Below are positions 17,692-27,059 of a stretch of DNA of 64,000 nucleotides, piece by piece; positions within the stretch are counted from its first letter, which is position 1; the number at the start of each line of letters is the position of its first letter. The stretch is from the NCBI GenBank assembly GCA_965218985.1, contig CBDCMP010000004.1, positions 124,001 to 188,000 on the forward strand, given 5' to 3'. Source of the DNA: Pseudopedobacter sp965218985 (GTDB lineage Bacteria > Bacteroidota > Bacteroidia > Sphingobacteriales > Sphingobacteriaceae). The notes beneath the pieces were generated by a model, which was given only the letters and a program-made list of their open reading frames with translations, searched no databases and was not told the origin of the DNA. The position numbers were made by a program, and so were the translations under genes.

Positions 17692-18746
17692 TCTTTATAA
17701 TAGTTCAGGCTCTTTTTTATTTGAGCTTCTGGCACAAAAATATCGAATTTGCAGTTCCCTAATTCATTGGGCAAAGAAAAATTGATTTTCCCTGACAAAT
17801 TCTTCTTATCCTGTTTCATGATATCCAGGAGCTGTCCCTCTATCCCTTCCTTAATTTGATATTTGCCGAAATATTTGAGAAAAGACTGAGTGATGAGCTC
17901 CAGATCCTTTTCGGGCAAGTCAATGATCTCTTTCGCAAGATAGGCTTCACAAATCATCCCTATTGCAATGGCTTCACCATGCAAAAGCGGGTTCTTCTCC
18001 TTTCTTAATGACCAGGATTCTATGGCATGGCCAATGGTATGTCCATAATTTAAAGTCTTTCTTATTCCATTTTCAAAAGGATCCTCCATCACTACCTTGT
18101 TTTTTATGGAGACAGAATGATGGATATACTCCTGAGTAATGGCTCTCGCATGTGCTAACTGATTGATGGCTCTGAAAAAACCAGCATCAGCAATGATGCC
18201 ATGTTTGATCACTTCGGCAAAGCCAGACGTCATTTGCCGGTCATCGAGTGTTTTTAAAAAATCGGTGGAGATGACCACGGCCTGTGGTTGAGTGAAGGTG
18301 CCGATGATATTCTTCACATCATCCATGTCTATTCCGGTTTTTCCGCCTACAGAGGCATCCACCTGGGAAAGTAAAGTGGTAGGGATCTGAATGAAATCAA
18401 TTCCTCGTTTAAACGTTGATGCTGCAAAACCTCCCATATCTGTCACCACACCCCCCCCTAAATTGATCAGCACGGCATTTCGGTCGGCTTCAAAATCCAA
18501 GAGCATCCGCCAGATTCCAATACAGTAATCAATTGTTTTGTTCTCTTCACCATTTGGAACTTCAATGATGTCAAAATCTTTAAGCTCCGGGAGCCGCTCT
18601 TGCAGAACAGGAAGACATTGTTGACCGGTGACCTCATCAGTGAGGATGAATATTCTGGAATAATTTTTTGCAGCCAAAACTCCTGTTAAACAAGCTAAAC
18701 TATCGTCAAAAAAAACATGGTAGGCTTCATTCTCAATGATCTTCAT
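17664..18746 (-). CDS. aroB: 3-dehydroquinate synthase
   Basis: This 360-residue NAD- and metal-dependent enzyme converts DAHP to 3-dehydroquinate. Signature stretches: EVPNGEENKTIDYC, LINLGGGVVTDMGGFAASTFKRGI, PTTLLSQVDASVGGKTG, and the metal ligands E (AEVIKHGII), H (LNYGHTIGHAIE) and H (LLHGEAIAIG). The ATG overlaps the stop of the S4 gene by four bases; the 3' end overlaps the hydroxylase gene. It lies just upstream of the rest of the aromatic cluster but ahead of the attenuator promoter, so it has at least one separate promoter. Confidence 0.97.
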   Translation of the reverse strand: MKIIENEAYHVFFDDSLACLTGVLAAKNYSRIFILTDEVTGQQCLPVLQERLPELKDFDIIEVPNGEENKTIDYCIGIWRMLLDFEADRNAVLINLGGGVVTDMGGFAASTFKRGIDFIQIPTTLLSQVDASVGGKTGIDMDDVKNIIGTFTQPQAVVISTDFLKTLDDRQMTSGFAEVIKHGIIADAGFFRAINQLAHARAITQEYIHHSVSIKNKVVMEDPFENGIRKTLNYGHTIGHAIESWSLRKEKNPLLHGEAIAIGMICEAYLAKEIIDLPEKDLELITQSFLKYFGKYQIKEGIEGQLLDIMKQDKKNLSGKINFSLPNELGNCKFDIFVPEAQIKKSLNYYKECYLKIPEA

Positions 18747-18949
18747 ATCACTTTTACCTTTTGTCCGTTAAATTCAATCACATCTCCTTTTCTCACTTTC
18801 AATCTTTTTCTTAAGTCGGTTTGTCCGTTATATTTCACTAAGCCATCACTCACCGCCAGTTGTGCCTCTCCACCGGATGAAACTAGATTGGTGGCTTTCA
18901 AAAGCTGAATCAAGGGGATGAACTCTCCCTCTAAAGTAAATTCCGTCAT
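18743..18949 (-). CDS. Small S4-domain RNA-binding protein (YbcJ-like)
   Basis: The ATG at 18949 gives 68 residues beginning MTEFTLEGEFIPLIQLLKATNLV; an in-frame GTG at 18973 would add eight residues that do not look like the family. The S4 fold is seen in IQLLKATNLVSSGGEAQLAVSDG and VKYNGQTDLRKRLKVRKGDVIEF. It probably binds structured RNA. It is translationally coupled to aroB by a four-base overlap. Confidence 0.85.
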   Translation of the reverse strand: MTEFTLEGEFIPLIQLLKATNLVSSGGEAQLAVSDGLVKYNGQTDLRKRLKVRKGDVIEFNGQKVKVI

Positions 18950-19006
18950 GTTTGGCAAACTTACAAAAATCACAAACGTTGTTAGTGGATATCATCAATA
19001 AACTTA

Positions 19007-19014
19007 TAATTTTG
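19007..19014 (+). promoter_or_regulatory. -7 element of the proline dehydrogenase gene
   Basis: TAATTTTG matches TAnnTTTG and lies 7 bases before the ATG at 19022. If used, the transcript would have almost no leader. No clear -33 TTG was found at the right distance. Confidence 0.4.
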
Positions 19015-19021
19015 GCATCTT

Positions 19022-20245
19022 ATGCCCGACAGATTAACCCATACTCCGACTTTGGCAGCGAACTTGTCGTTTGATGACACCGCCATTGCTTTTAAACAGC
19101 AGAATAATTCGGAATTGAAACGCTCTTATTGGCTTTTTAAGCTGATCAGCAACAACTTTTTAGTGAATATCGGACCTTTTTTCACAAAAATTGCTTTGGC
19201 GATGAAACTTCCCATTTCCGGTATGATCAAAGCCACTGTTTTCAGTCAATTTTGCGGAGGGGAGACCATCGAGGAATGCACGCCGAAAATCCAAAAACTT
19301 TCAGAAGCGGGTGTCGGAACGATCCTGGATTACTCGGTGGAAGGGGAGGAGAAGGAAGCTGCTTTTGATGACACCGCCAATGAGATCATCCATACCCTAA
19401 AAAAAGCAGTGGAGATGCCGCAGGCGATTCCTTTTTGTGTGTTTAAACTATCTGGCGTGGCAAGGTTCGCTTTGTTGGAGAAGGTAAATGAAAAGAAAAA
19501 GTTGAAGGATTACGAACAATTTGAATGGAACAAAGCAATGGCCCGCGTAGAACGAATTTGTGAGACTGCCTTTGAGTTTGACAAACCGTTGATGATTGAT
19601 GCGGAGGAGAGTTGGGTACAGAACACTGTTGATGACATCGCTTTGCAAATGATGAGGAGATTCAATAAAGAGCGAGCCATTATTTTCAACACTTATCAAT
19701 TGTATAGAAATGATAAATTAAATTCACTTATTACCGACTGTACATTTGCAAAGACAGACGATTTTTATTTGGGAGCTAAGTTAGTGAGGGGGGCTTATAT
19801 GGAGAAGGAGAGAAAAAGAGCAGCAGAGAAAAGCATTCCGTCAGTGATACAGGTAGATAAGGAATCCACAGATAGGGATTATGATTTAGCCATCACTTTT
19901 TGCTTAGAGAATTTGGACAGGATATCTTTTGTGGTGGGCACTCATAATCAGGAAAGCTGTAGGAAAGCCATAGAGCAAATGGAGCAGCAGAATACCCCAC
20001 CTCATGATCATCATGTTTATTTCTCCCAATTACTGGGTATGAGTGATCATTTAAGTTTCAATTTATCAAATGCTGGTTATAATGTCGCTAAATATGTCCC
20101 ATACGGACCTGTAAAGAATGTTTTGCCTTATTTGTTTCGCAGAGCGGAGGAGAATATGGCCATCGCAGGGCAAATGGGCAGAGAGTTAAGATTGATTAGT
20201 GCGGAGATGAAAAGACGTAAATTGAAGAGATTCCGGACTTTTTAA
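19022..20245 (+). CDS. Proline dehydrogenase
   Basis: This 407-residue FAD-dependent enzyme oxidises proline to pyrroline-5-carboxylate. It is a monofunctional PRODH-type protein, not a PutA fusion. Family features are the catalytic-barrel stretches FCVFKLSGVARFALLEK, LMIDAEESWVQ, IIFNTYQLYR, GAKLVRGAYMEKER, FVVGTHNQESC and the C-terminal VAKYVPYGPVKNVLPYLFRRAEEN, which contains the substrate-binding YxxRRxxE pattern. It is transcribed alone, divergently from the S4-aroB operon. Confidence 0.95.
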   Translation: MPDRLTHTPTLAANLSFDDTAIAFKQQNNSELKRSYWLFKLISNNFLVNIGPFFTKIALAMKLPISGMIKATVFSQFCGGETIEECTPKIQKLSEAGVGTILDYSVEGEEKEAAFDDTANEIIHTLKKAVEMPQAIPFCVFKLSGVARFALLEKVNEKKKLKDYEQFEWNKAMARVERICETAFEFDKPLMIDAEESWVQNTVDDIALQMMRRFNKERAIIFNTYQLYRNDKLNSLITDCTFAKTDDFYLGAKLVRGAYMEKERKRAAEKSIPSVIQVDKESTDRDYDLAITFCLENLDRISFVVGTHNQESCRKAIEQMEQQNTPPHDHHVYFSQLLGMSDHLSFNLSNAGYNVAKYVPYGPVKNVLPYLFRRAEENMAIAGQMGRELRLISAEMKRRKLKRFRTF

Positions 20246-20337
20246 AAGCATCAATTTATTTATTGAATGTCCATAATTTATCATAAACAAACAAGAGATA
20301 GAGAAATGGATAAATCCATTAAAATCCTTGTTCCGTA

Positions 20338-20370
20338 TAGCCCATGATTTAAACCATGGGCTATTATATT
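20338..20370. terminator. Hairpin between convergent genes
   Basis: TAGCCCATG (20338-20346) pairs perfectly with CATGGGCTA (20355-20363), with T-rich sequence after it. It sits between proline dehydrogenase and the opposing HAD gene, so it may end both transcripts. A related palindrome lies at 42318-42351. Confidence 0.65.
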
Positions 20371-20414
20371 TTTCATATCGGGTGATTAGAAAGAATCAAA
20401 ATACCTAAAATAAA

Positions 20415-21044
20415 CTAAATTTCAGCTTTTAATAATTTCTGTATGGTATCTGGATAGGTCATTAAATAAGTTTGTATTCCCATTTCAGCAGCAGTCTTTA
20501 AATGTTGCGGACTATCATCTATGAATAAGGTCTCTTCAGGTTTCAGGTTGTTCTCAGACATAATTTGTTCAAAGATATCCCGGTTGGGTTTGCGTTTACC
20601 CATTAAGTGAGAATAATAGATTTTTTCAAAAAGACCTTCATTCCCTTCCATCTGAAACTCTTTTTTCAAATAGGCGTTGATGAAATCCAAATGGATTTCA
20701 TTAATGTTACTCAAAAGGAAAGTACGGTATTTTGCTTTTAATTTAAGCAGCAGATGATGGTTTCCTGCTGGCACACCTATTAACAGAGAATTCCAAGTGC
20801 TGTCAATTTGTTCATTTGTCAAATGCGGATGACCGGTAATCTCCCTTATTCCATCCCTAAATTCAGCTGCAGTGATCTCTCCTTTTTCGAACCTGTCAAA
20901 TATAGGATGATGACCACCGTGGGCATAAAAATGCTCCACATTTTTAACGCCTAATTTTTCAAATGCATCTTGTGTACGCTTAAAATTTATGCTGAAGATC
21001 ACGTTGCCGTAATCAAAGATGATGTTCTTGATGTCTTTATTCAT
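20415..21044 (-). CDS. HAD-family hydrolase (subfamily IA)
   Basis: This 209-residue phosphatase-like protein has the HAD motifs: IIFDYGNVIFSI (motif I; the second Asp is replaced by Asn), FLLSNINEIH (motif II), KRKPNRDIFEQI (motif III Lys) and ETLFIDDSPQHLKTAAEMG (motif IV). A helical cap lies between residues about 20 and 95. The DYGNV form is common in YihX-like sugar-phosphate phosphatases. Substrate unknown. Confidence 0.85.
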   Translation of the reverse strand: MNKDIKNIIFDYGNVIFSINFKRTQDAFEKLGVKNVEHFYAHGGHHPIFDRFEKGEITAAEFRDGIREITGHPHLTNEQIDSTWNSLLIGVPAGNHHLLLKLKAKYRTFLLSNINEIHLDFINAYLKKEFQMEGNEGLFEKIYYSHLMGKRKPNRDIFEQIMSENNLKPEETLFIDDSPQHLKTAAEMGIQTYLMTYPDTIQKLLKAEI

Positions 21045-21121
21045 GTGGGTAAAAATAGTAAGATTTAGGGAGGTTAAAACTTAATCCCCTTTTTATGGTT
21101 TTTTTCTAATAAAAAGCAGGA

Positions 21122-21619
21122 ATGAAAGAAAATCACATCAGCATGATGAGGAAAGCTATCCACCTTTCCGAGGATAATTTAAAATCGATGGATGGAGGCC
21201 CGTTTGGAGCAGTGATTGTTAAAGACGGAGTGGTGATTGCCGCCAAAGGAAACTCTGTCAACAAGGATAATGATCCAACGGCTCATGCAGAAGTAAATGC
21301 CATAAGAGCGGCCTGTAAGAGGTTGAAGCAATCTGATCTGAAAGGCAGTGTGCTTTACACCAGTGCGGAGCCCTGCCCCATGTGTTTGAGTGCCATTTAC
21401 TGGGCCAATATTGAGGAGGTTTATTATGGAAATACGAAAACAGATTCCAAGTGGGCGGGTTTCGGAGACGATTTTATTTACCACGAATTGGCTAAGCCCA
21501 TTGAAGAACGGGAGTTGAAATTCCATCGGCTGCTCCCTTCTGAAAGTAGGAGAGCCTTTGAAGGATGGAAGCAGCTATCAAAAGAAAAGAAGGAGGAGAT
21601 TAAAAACGGAAGCTTATGA
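21122..21619 (+). CDS. guaD: Guanine deaminase (cytidine deaminase fold)
   Basis: This 165-residue zinc enzyme most likely deaminates guanine to xanthine. Zinc and proton-shuttle residues are in PTAHAEVNAIRAACKRL and SAEPCPMCLSAIYWA. The overall pattern GGPFGAVIVKDG, then DDFIYHELAKPIEER, closely follows the Bacillus GuaD type rather than the tRNA adenosine deaminase TadA. The gene stands alone. Confidence 0.88.
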   Translation: MKENHISMMRKAIHLSEDNLKSMDGGPFGAVIVKDGVVIAAKGNSVNKDNDPTAHAEVNAIRAACKRLKQSDLKGSVLYTSAEPCPMCLSAIYWANIEEVYYGNTKTDSKWAGFGDDFIYHELAKPIEERELKFHRLLPSESRRAFEGWKQLSKEKKEEIKNGSL

Positions 21620-21846
21620 TTTGCACATCATTCATCAAAAATGAACTCCAACTCCGAGGTCAGTTTTGATTTATGAATCCATCCCTAACCAGCTATCCAT
21701 TAAATTGATGATTTTGGAACCGTATGCGGCATTTCTTTCTGAATGGTTGACTTGAATCACCCTTACTGATACCTATCCTTACCATTTCGTGATTCCGTTA
21801 TCCATCAAATCTTTCAAATGTTTAATTTATCTTGTAAATTCACGCT

Positions 21847-22551
21847 ATGTTAGCTCAGCTTAATCTTCAAAATATGTTGTTTCTTGATATTGAAACTGTT
21901 CCTCAATACGCCAGTTTTGATGAAGTGCCACCTAGGCTTCAGGAACTTTGGGGTTTGAAGACCGTATTGCAGCGCAGGAATCAGGAAACTCCAGATGAAT
22001 TCTATGGAAGAGCCGGGATTTGGGCAGAATTTGGGAAGATTGTTTGTGTATCGGTAGGAATTTTTAAAAATGATCAGAATTTCAGAGTGAAGTCGTTTTG
22101 TTGTGAAAAAGAGACGGAGATTCTTAAAGACTTTATCAGCATGCTGGATAGTCAGTCGCCTAGTTTGATGCTGTGTGCCCATAATGGTAAAGAGTTTGAT
22201 TTTCCTTATTTGTGCCGGAGAATGCTTATCAATGGTCTCAAAATCCCAGCTCAGCTGGATATGATCGGTAAAAAACCATGGGAGATCAATCATTTGGACA
22301 CGATGGAGTTATGGAAATTCGGAGACTACAAAAATTACACTTCCCTGAGTTTATTAGCGGCTATTTTTAATATTCCCACTCCAAAAGACGATATTGACGG
22401 CAGCCAGGTGGGCGCAGTATACTGGGCTGAGAATGATTTGGAGAGGATTAAGATATATTGTCAAAAAGATGTGGTGACCACTGCCCGTCTGTTACAAAAA
22501 TTCAAAGGGCTGACCATTCTGGAAGATGAGCAGGTTACCTACGTAGATTAA
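21847..22551 (+). CDS. PolB-type 3'-5' exonuclease domain protein
   Basis: This 234-residue protein has an RNase H-like 3'-5' exonuclease fold (DNA_pol_B_exo2 family). The acidic motifs are FLDIETVPQ (Exo I), AHNGKEFDFPYLCRRM (Exo II, N/D positions), and ERIKIYCQKDVVTTARLLQKF (Exo III, YCQKD). It is a single-domain nuclease without a polymerase. The stop overlaps the next start (TAATG), so the two are probably coupled, although no functional link to a peptide transporter is known. Confidence 0.88.
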   Translation: MLAQLNLQNMLFLDIETVPQYASFDEVPPRLQELWGLKTVLQRRNQETPDEFYGRAGIWAEFGKIVCVSVGIFKNDQNFRVKSFCCEKETEILKDFISMLDSQSPSLMLCAHNGKEFDFPYLCRRMLINGLKIPAQLDMIGKKPWEINHLDTMELWKFGDYKNYTSLSLLAAIFNIPTPKDDIDGSQVGAVYWAENDLERIKIYCQKDVVTTARLLQKFKGLTILEDEQVTYVD

Positions 22552-24281
22552 TGCAGCAACTTCAAATACAAGATTTACAGGTCAGTTTCAGAACTGAACA
22601 AGGCATTTTTAAGGCCGTCAAAGGCATTAACATCACTATTGATAAGGGAGAGATTGTAGGTTTGGTGGGTGAATCAGGATCAGGGAAATCGGTAAGCTCT
22701 TTAGCTTTGATGCGTTTATTGGATAAAAATGCGGTAATCGAGGGTAAGGTGCTTTTCGAGGATGTTGATCTGTTAGCTCTGACAGAAAAGGAGATGCAGC
22801 TTTACCGGGGCAATCAGATCGCGATGATTTTCCAGGAGCCCATGACGTCTTTAAACCCTGTGATCCCTTGCGGAAGGCAAGTGACGGAGACCATTCTGAT
22901 TCATCAAAAAGGGGATAATAAAATAGCTAAAGAGAAAGCGATACGGCTTTTTGAAGAGGTAAAACTCCCTGATCCCTTCTATATTTTTGACAAATATCCC
23001 CATGAGTTATCTGGAGGCCAAAAGCAACGTGTGATGATTGCCATGGCACTTGCCTGTGATCCTGCAGTTTTAATTGCTGATGAACCCACCACGGCTCTTG
23101 ATGTGACCGTTCAAAAAAGTATTTTAGAATTATTACTGAAGCTGAAGGCCGAACGTAATATGAGCTTGATCTTCATCTCTCATGATTTAGCGGTGATAGG
23201 GGAAATCGCCGACCGGATCTTAGTCATGTATAAAGGTGAGATTGTAGAGCAGGGCATAATTTCCGAAGTTTTTCTTCAACCCAAACATCCTTACACCAAA
23301 GGTTTACTGGCCTGCCGCCCATCACCTGAGCTGCAACTATCCAGGCTGCCCACCATCAGTGATTTCGTGAAGCTGGAGGATGGCTCAATGAGAAGTTCTG
23401 ACTTAAGTGTGACTTCTTTGCAGCAGCAGCTCAGGATCTCCGTAAAGGAGATGGAATCAAAAAGAGCGCACCTTTACCAGCAGCAACCCTTACTGCAAAT
23501 CAGAAATTTAAAAACCTGGTTCCCGAAAAAGAGCTCCTGGTTCAGTAAAGAGAAAACATTCATCAAAGCTGTGGATGGAGTGAGTTTTGAAGTTTCCCCA
23601 GGGGAGACATTCGGACTGGTCGGAGAGTCAGGTTGCGGAAAAACCACGCTAAGCAGAACCATTTTAAAACTGATTGAACCTACTGCTGGAGTGATCATTT
23701 TTGATGGACAGAACATCAGTGAATTCACTGCTGACCAGATGAGGCCGCTGAGGAAAGATATTCAGATCATCTTTCAGGACCCTTATTCCTCTTTAAATCC
23801 TGTGAAGACCATTGGCGCCACCTTGACCGAACCCTTAAAAGTACACCATGTTTTTGACACACAGCAGCAAAGGAAAGATTTTATCATTGATTTAATGGAG
23901 AAGGTGGGCCTGCTGCCAGAGCAATATCATCGCTACCCACATGAATTCTCGGGAGGACAGAGACAACGCGTGGTGATTGCCAGGGCTTTGGCGCTGCAAC
24001 CCAAGCTGATCATCTGTGATGAATCTGTCTCTGCTCTTGATGTATCTATACAGGCCCAGGTGTTGAATTTACTTAAAGATCTGCAACAGCAATTCAAACT
24101 TACCTATATCTTCATCTCTCATGATATGGGGGTGGTGAAACACATGGCGGATAGCATGATGGTGATGAATCAGGGAAGAGTTGAAGAGATGGGCTACCCA
24201 GAGGAGATTTATAACCACCCTCAAAAGGCATACACCCAAAAGTTGGTAGAGGCCATACCCAAAGGGATTTTAGTGAGTTGA
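22551..24281 (+). CDS. Fused dipeptide/oligopeptide ABC transporter ATPase (two ATPase domains)
   Basis: The 576 residues contain two complete ATPase domains of the DppD/DppF (OppD/OppF) kind. The first has Walker A GESGSGKS, signature LSGGQKQR and Walker B AVLIADEP; the second has Walker A GESGCGKT, signature FSGGQRQR and Walker B LIICDES (Ser replaces the usual Pro after Glu). Each is followed by the oligopeptide C-terminal extension (HPYTKGLLAC; HPQKAYTQKL). No permease or binding protein lies nearby, so the membrane partner is encoded elsewhere. Confidence 0.95.
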   Translation: MQQLQIQDLQVSFRTEQGIFKAVKGINITIDKGEIVGLVGESGSGKSVSSLALMRLLDKNAVIEGKVLFEDVDLLALTEKEMQLYRGNQIAMIFQEPMTSLNPVIPCGRQVTETILIHQKGDNKIAKEKAIRLFEEVKLPDPFYIFDKYPHELSGGQKQRVMIAMALACDPAVLIADEPTTALDVTVQKSILELLLKLKAERNMSLIFISHDLAVIGEIADRILVMYKGEIVEQGIISEVFLQPKHPYTKGLLACRPSPELQLSRLPTISDFVKLEDGSMRSSDLSVTSLQQQLRISVKEMESKRAHLYQQQPLLQIRNLKTWFPKKSSWFSKEKTFIKAVDGVSFEVSPGETFGLVGESGCGKTTLSRTILKLIEPTAGVIIFDGQNISEFTADQMRPLRKDIQIIFQDPYSSLNPVKTIGATLTEPLKVHHVFDTQQQRKDFIIDLMEKVGLLPEQYHRYPHEFSGGQRQRVVIARALALQPKLIICDESVSALDVSIQAQVLNLLKDLQQQFKLTYIFISHDMGVVKHMADSMMVMNQGRVEEMGYPEEIYNHPQKAYTQKLVEAIPKGILVS

Positions 24282-24284
24282 GTT

Positions 24285-24504
24285 TTCCTGCTCTTTATCT
24301 CTACCTGTGGTTGCTTTTCTCAATACGCACATTCACAACAAATTATCATCCTGACAACACATGGCGACTTAAAAAGCCCGAAGATGAACGCTCAGTGGGT
24401 GGAAAGCGTGGTGAGTTTCGACCTCCACCAAAAGATTAAAATGGAGAGCGATTTAAGAGTGGCGTGGTATAAATCATGGGATCGGGAGCCCTCAGCTTCC
24501 TGAA
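24285..24504 (+). pseudogene. Possible remnant of an exported-protein gene
   Basis: Right after the ABC ATPase stop, the same frame stays open for about 70 codons. It reads like a signal peptide (FLLFISTCGCFSQ) followed by polar sequence (DLHQKIKMESDLRVAWYKSW), and ends at a TGA near 24503. There is no usable start codon. It could be the leftover N-terminal part of an outer-membrane protein gene. The rest of the intergenic region to 24620 shows nothing recognisable. Confidence 0.3.
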
Positions 24505-24626
24505 AATTAAGTAGAAAAGGACCAGGGTCAAAAACACACAATTAAAACAACCTCTTATCCCAATTCCCCTTACAGGTAATTCAGTGAATCTCCAGCATTC
24601 CTGTGGTTAAATCCTCTTAAATTTCC

Positions 24627-24634
24627 TACTTTTG
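24627..24634 (+). promoter_or_regulatory. -7 element of pheT
   Basis: TACTTTTG fits TAnnTTTG and lies 20 bases before the ATG of pheT. A clear -33 TTG was not seen. Confidence 0.5.
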
Positions 24635-24653
24635 CCCTTCAGAATAAAACAGC

Positions 24654-27029
24654 ATGAAGATTTCTTATAACTGGTTAAAGCAGTTCATTGATACAGATAA
24701 AAGTCCGCAGGAGATCCCCGCCATTTTAACCGCCATCGGTTTAGAGGTAGAGAGTGTAACGCAAGTGCAGGCCATTCCCGGTGGATTAGAAGGCTTGGTG
24801 ATTGGATATGTAAAGGAATGCAACCAGCATTCGAATGCGGACCGGTTAAGAGTCGCCAAGGTTGATGTGGGTGAAGAGAAGGATCTGAATATCGTTTGTG
24901 GCGCTCCTAATGTTGCTGCCGGACAAAAAGTGGTGGTGGCGACAGTGGGTTGTGAGGTTCATCCAACACATGGAGCGTCTTTTAAAATCAACAAATCAAA
25001 AATCAGGGGAGAGGTCTCGGAAGGGATGATTTGTGCAGAGGATGAGATAGGTTTAGGTGAAAACCATTCCGGGATCATGGTTTTGCCTGATGAAGCACCT
25101 GTTGGAGCGCTGGCTAAAGATTATTTTAAACTGAATGACGATTTTGTCTTTGAGATTGGCTTAACACCAAACCGGGCGGATGCCGCTTCTCATCTGGGAG
25201 TTGCCAGAGATTTAGCTGCCTATTTGAGCATCCCTGTCATCAAACCTTCAGTGGATGATTTTAAAACAGACAATAACGAATGTTCCCTCTCTGTTAAAGT
25301 GCTGGATGAAGATGCTGCACCAAGGTATTCCGGAGTTTGTATCTCTGGCATCACGGTAAAGGATTCCCCAAAATGGTTGAAGGAAAGGCTGGCAGTAATT
25401 GGTTTGCGGCCAATAAACAACATTGTGGATGTGGCCAATTATGTACTGCATGATTTAGGCCAGCCGCTGCATGCTTTCGACGCTGATGAAATCAAAGGCG
25501 GAGAGGTGCTGGTGAAAAAATGTGCAGAAGGAACACCATTTAAAACTTTGGATGAGGTAGACAGAAAGTTATCTGCTGATGATTTGATGATTTGCAATAC
25601 CGAAGAACCCATGTGTATCGCAGGTGTTTTTGGAGGCCTGAAGTCAGGCGTGAAAGAAACCACCACCAACATATTTTTAGAAAGCGCTTATTTTGATCCG
25701 GTTTCTGTCAGAAAGACTTCCAAAAGATTTGGCCTGAAAACCGATGCCTCCTTCCGCTTTGAACGCGGAGCTGATCCTGAAATCACGGTTTATGCTTTGA
25801 AGAGAGCAGCCTTATTGGTTAAGGAAGTGGCCGGAGGGGAGATCTCTTCCGGGATTTTTGATCACTATCCAAATCCCATTGCTGCATTTGATGTGGAGCT
25901 GAGTTTTGAACACGTTCAAAAATTAATTGGAAAACTAATTCCTAAAGAAGAGATCACCGCCATCGTTAAAGCACTTTCAATGGAAGTGGTAGAGCAGACA
26001 GCGACGCGATTGTCACTTAAAGTGCCCACCTATAAAGTGGATGTCACCCGGCCTGTTGATGTGATTGAGGAAATTTTGCGAATTTATGGATATGATCATA
26101 TCGAAATTCCTCAAAAAGTGAATGCCTCTTTAAACGTATCTCCAAAACCCGATAAAGAATCCATTCAGCACACCATTGCAGATATGCTCTCTGCTAACGG
26201 ATACTTTGAGATCCTTTCCAATTCACTCACCAAATCTGCTTATTCAAATGATTTGGATGAAGCAGTGAAAATCCTGAATCCATTAAGTTCTGATCTGGAT
26301 GTGATGCGTCAATCCATGTTGTATTCAGGCTTGGAAGCAATTGCTTATAATCAAAACAGAAGAAGTGCTGATCTAAAGCTGTATGAATTTGGCAAAACCT
26401 ACCATGCCATTGATGGAGCTTACCAGGAGAGGAATCATCTTTCGGTTTTCCTAAGCGGAAAAGTGGAGTCGGAGCAATGGAATCAATCGGCTAAAGCCAC
26501 CACTTTCTATCATTTAAAGGCTGCGGTTGATGCTTTATTGCAAAAGCTGAACATCTCTAAATTGCAAGTGGAGGAAACCGGGAACAGCGATTTCAATTAC
26601 GGAATTCAGTATAAAAAAGGAATCAAGGTTTTGGTGGAGTTGGGAGCAGTGTCAAATTCAGCTTTGAAAAAAGCTGAGGTGAGCAAGGCCGTTTTCTATG
26701 CGGATATCAATTGGGATATGTTGCTCATGTTGGTGAAGAGCAATAAAATCACTTATCAGGAAGTTTCTAAATTCCCTGCTGTGAGAAGAGATCTTTCCAT
26801 GTTATTGGATAAATCCATCCAATTTGAGCACTTGAAAAGGATTGCTTTGAAAACTGAAAAATCATTGTTGAAAGAAGTGAATGTGTTTGATGTTTATGAG
26901 GGAGATAAACTGCCTGGGCATAAAAAGTCGTATGCGTTGAGTTTCATTCTTCAGGGAGATGAAAAAACTTTGACTGACCAGGAGATCGATGGGATTATGA
27001 AAAAATTAATTGCTAATTTGCAGAGATAA
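24654..27029 (+). CDS. pheT: Phenylalanine--tRNA ligase beta subunit
   Basis: The 791 residues match the full bacterial length. Domain order: B1 start MKISYNWLKQFID, EMAP/tRNA-binding domain (GYVKECNQHSNADRLRVAKVDVG), B3/B4 (LTPNRADAASHLGVARDLAA), B5 (KRFGLKTDASFRFERGADPE then the DNA-binding-like part), catalytic-like core, and C-terminal anticodon-recognition domain (KFPAVRRDLSMLLDKSIQFEHL to LTDQEIDGIMKKL). It pairs with PheS, which is not in the window. Confidence 0.97.
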   Translation: MKISYNWLKQFIDTDKSPQEIPAILTAIGLEVESVTQVQAIPGGLEGLVIGYVKECNQHSNADRLRVAKVDVGEEKDLNIVCGAPNVAAGQKVVVATVGCEVHPTHGASFKINKSKIRGEVSEGMICAEDEIGLGENHSGIMVLPDEAPVGALAKDYFKLNDDFVFEIGLTPNRADAASHLGVARDLAAYLSIPVIKPSVDDFKTDNNECSLSVKVLDEDAAPRYSGVCISGITVKDSPKWLKERLAVIGLRPINNIVDVANYVLHDLGQPLHAFDADEIKGGEVLVKKCAEGTPFKTLDEVDRKLSADDLMICNTEEPMCIAGVFGGLKSGVKETTTNIFLESAYFDPVSVRKTSKRFGLKTDASFRFERGADPEITVYALKRAALLVKEVAGGEISSGIFDHYPNPIAAFDVELSFEHVQKLIGKLIPKEEITAIVKALSMEVVEQTATRLSLKVPTYKVDVTRPVDVIEEILRIYGYDHIEIPQKVNASLNVSPKPDKESIQHTIADMLSANGYFEILSNSLTKSAYSNDLDEAVKILNPLSSDLDVMRQSMLYSGLEAIAYNQNRRSADLKLYEFGKTYHAIDGAYQERNHLSVFLSGKVESEQWNQSAKATTFYHLKAAVDALLQKLNISKLQVEETGNSDFNYGIQYKKGIKVLVELGAVSNSALKKAEVSKAVFYADINWDMLLMLVKSNKITYQEVSKFPAVRRDLSMLLDKSIQFEHLKRIALKTEKSLLKEVNVFDVYEGDKLPGHKKSYALSFILQGDEKTLTDQEIDGIMKKLIANLQR

Positions 27030-27059
27030 GATAAATTATATTAAAGTTTTGTAAATCAA

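Noticed and set aside
18440..18460. C-rich run in aroB as a phase-variable tract
   Set aside because: The aroB frame is intact and the run encodes the conserved Gly-rich GGGVV motif.
23080..24020. Fused ABC ATPase as a duplication artefact
   Set aside because: The two halves differ clearly and fused DppD-DppF proteins are common.
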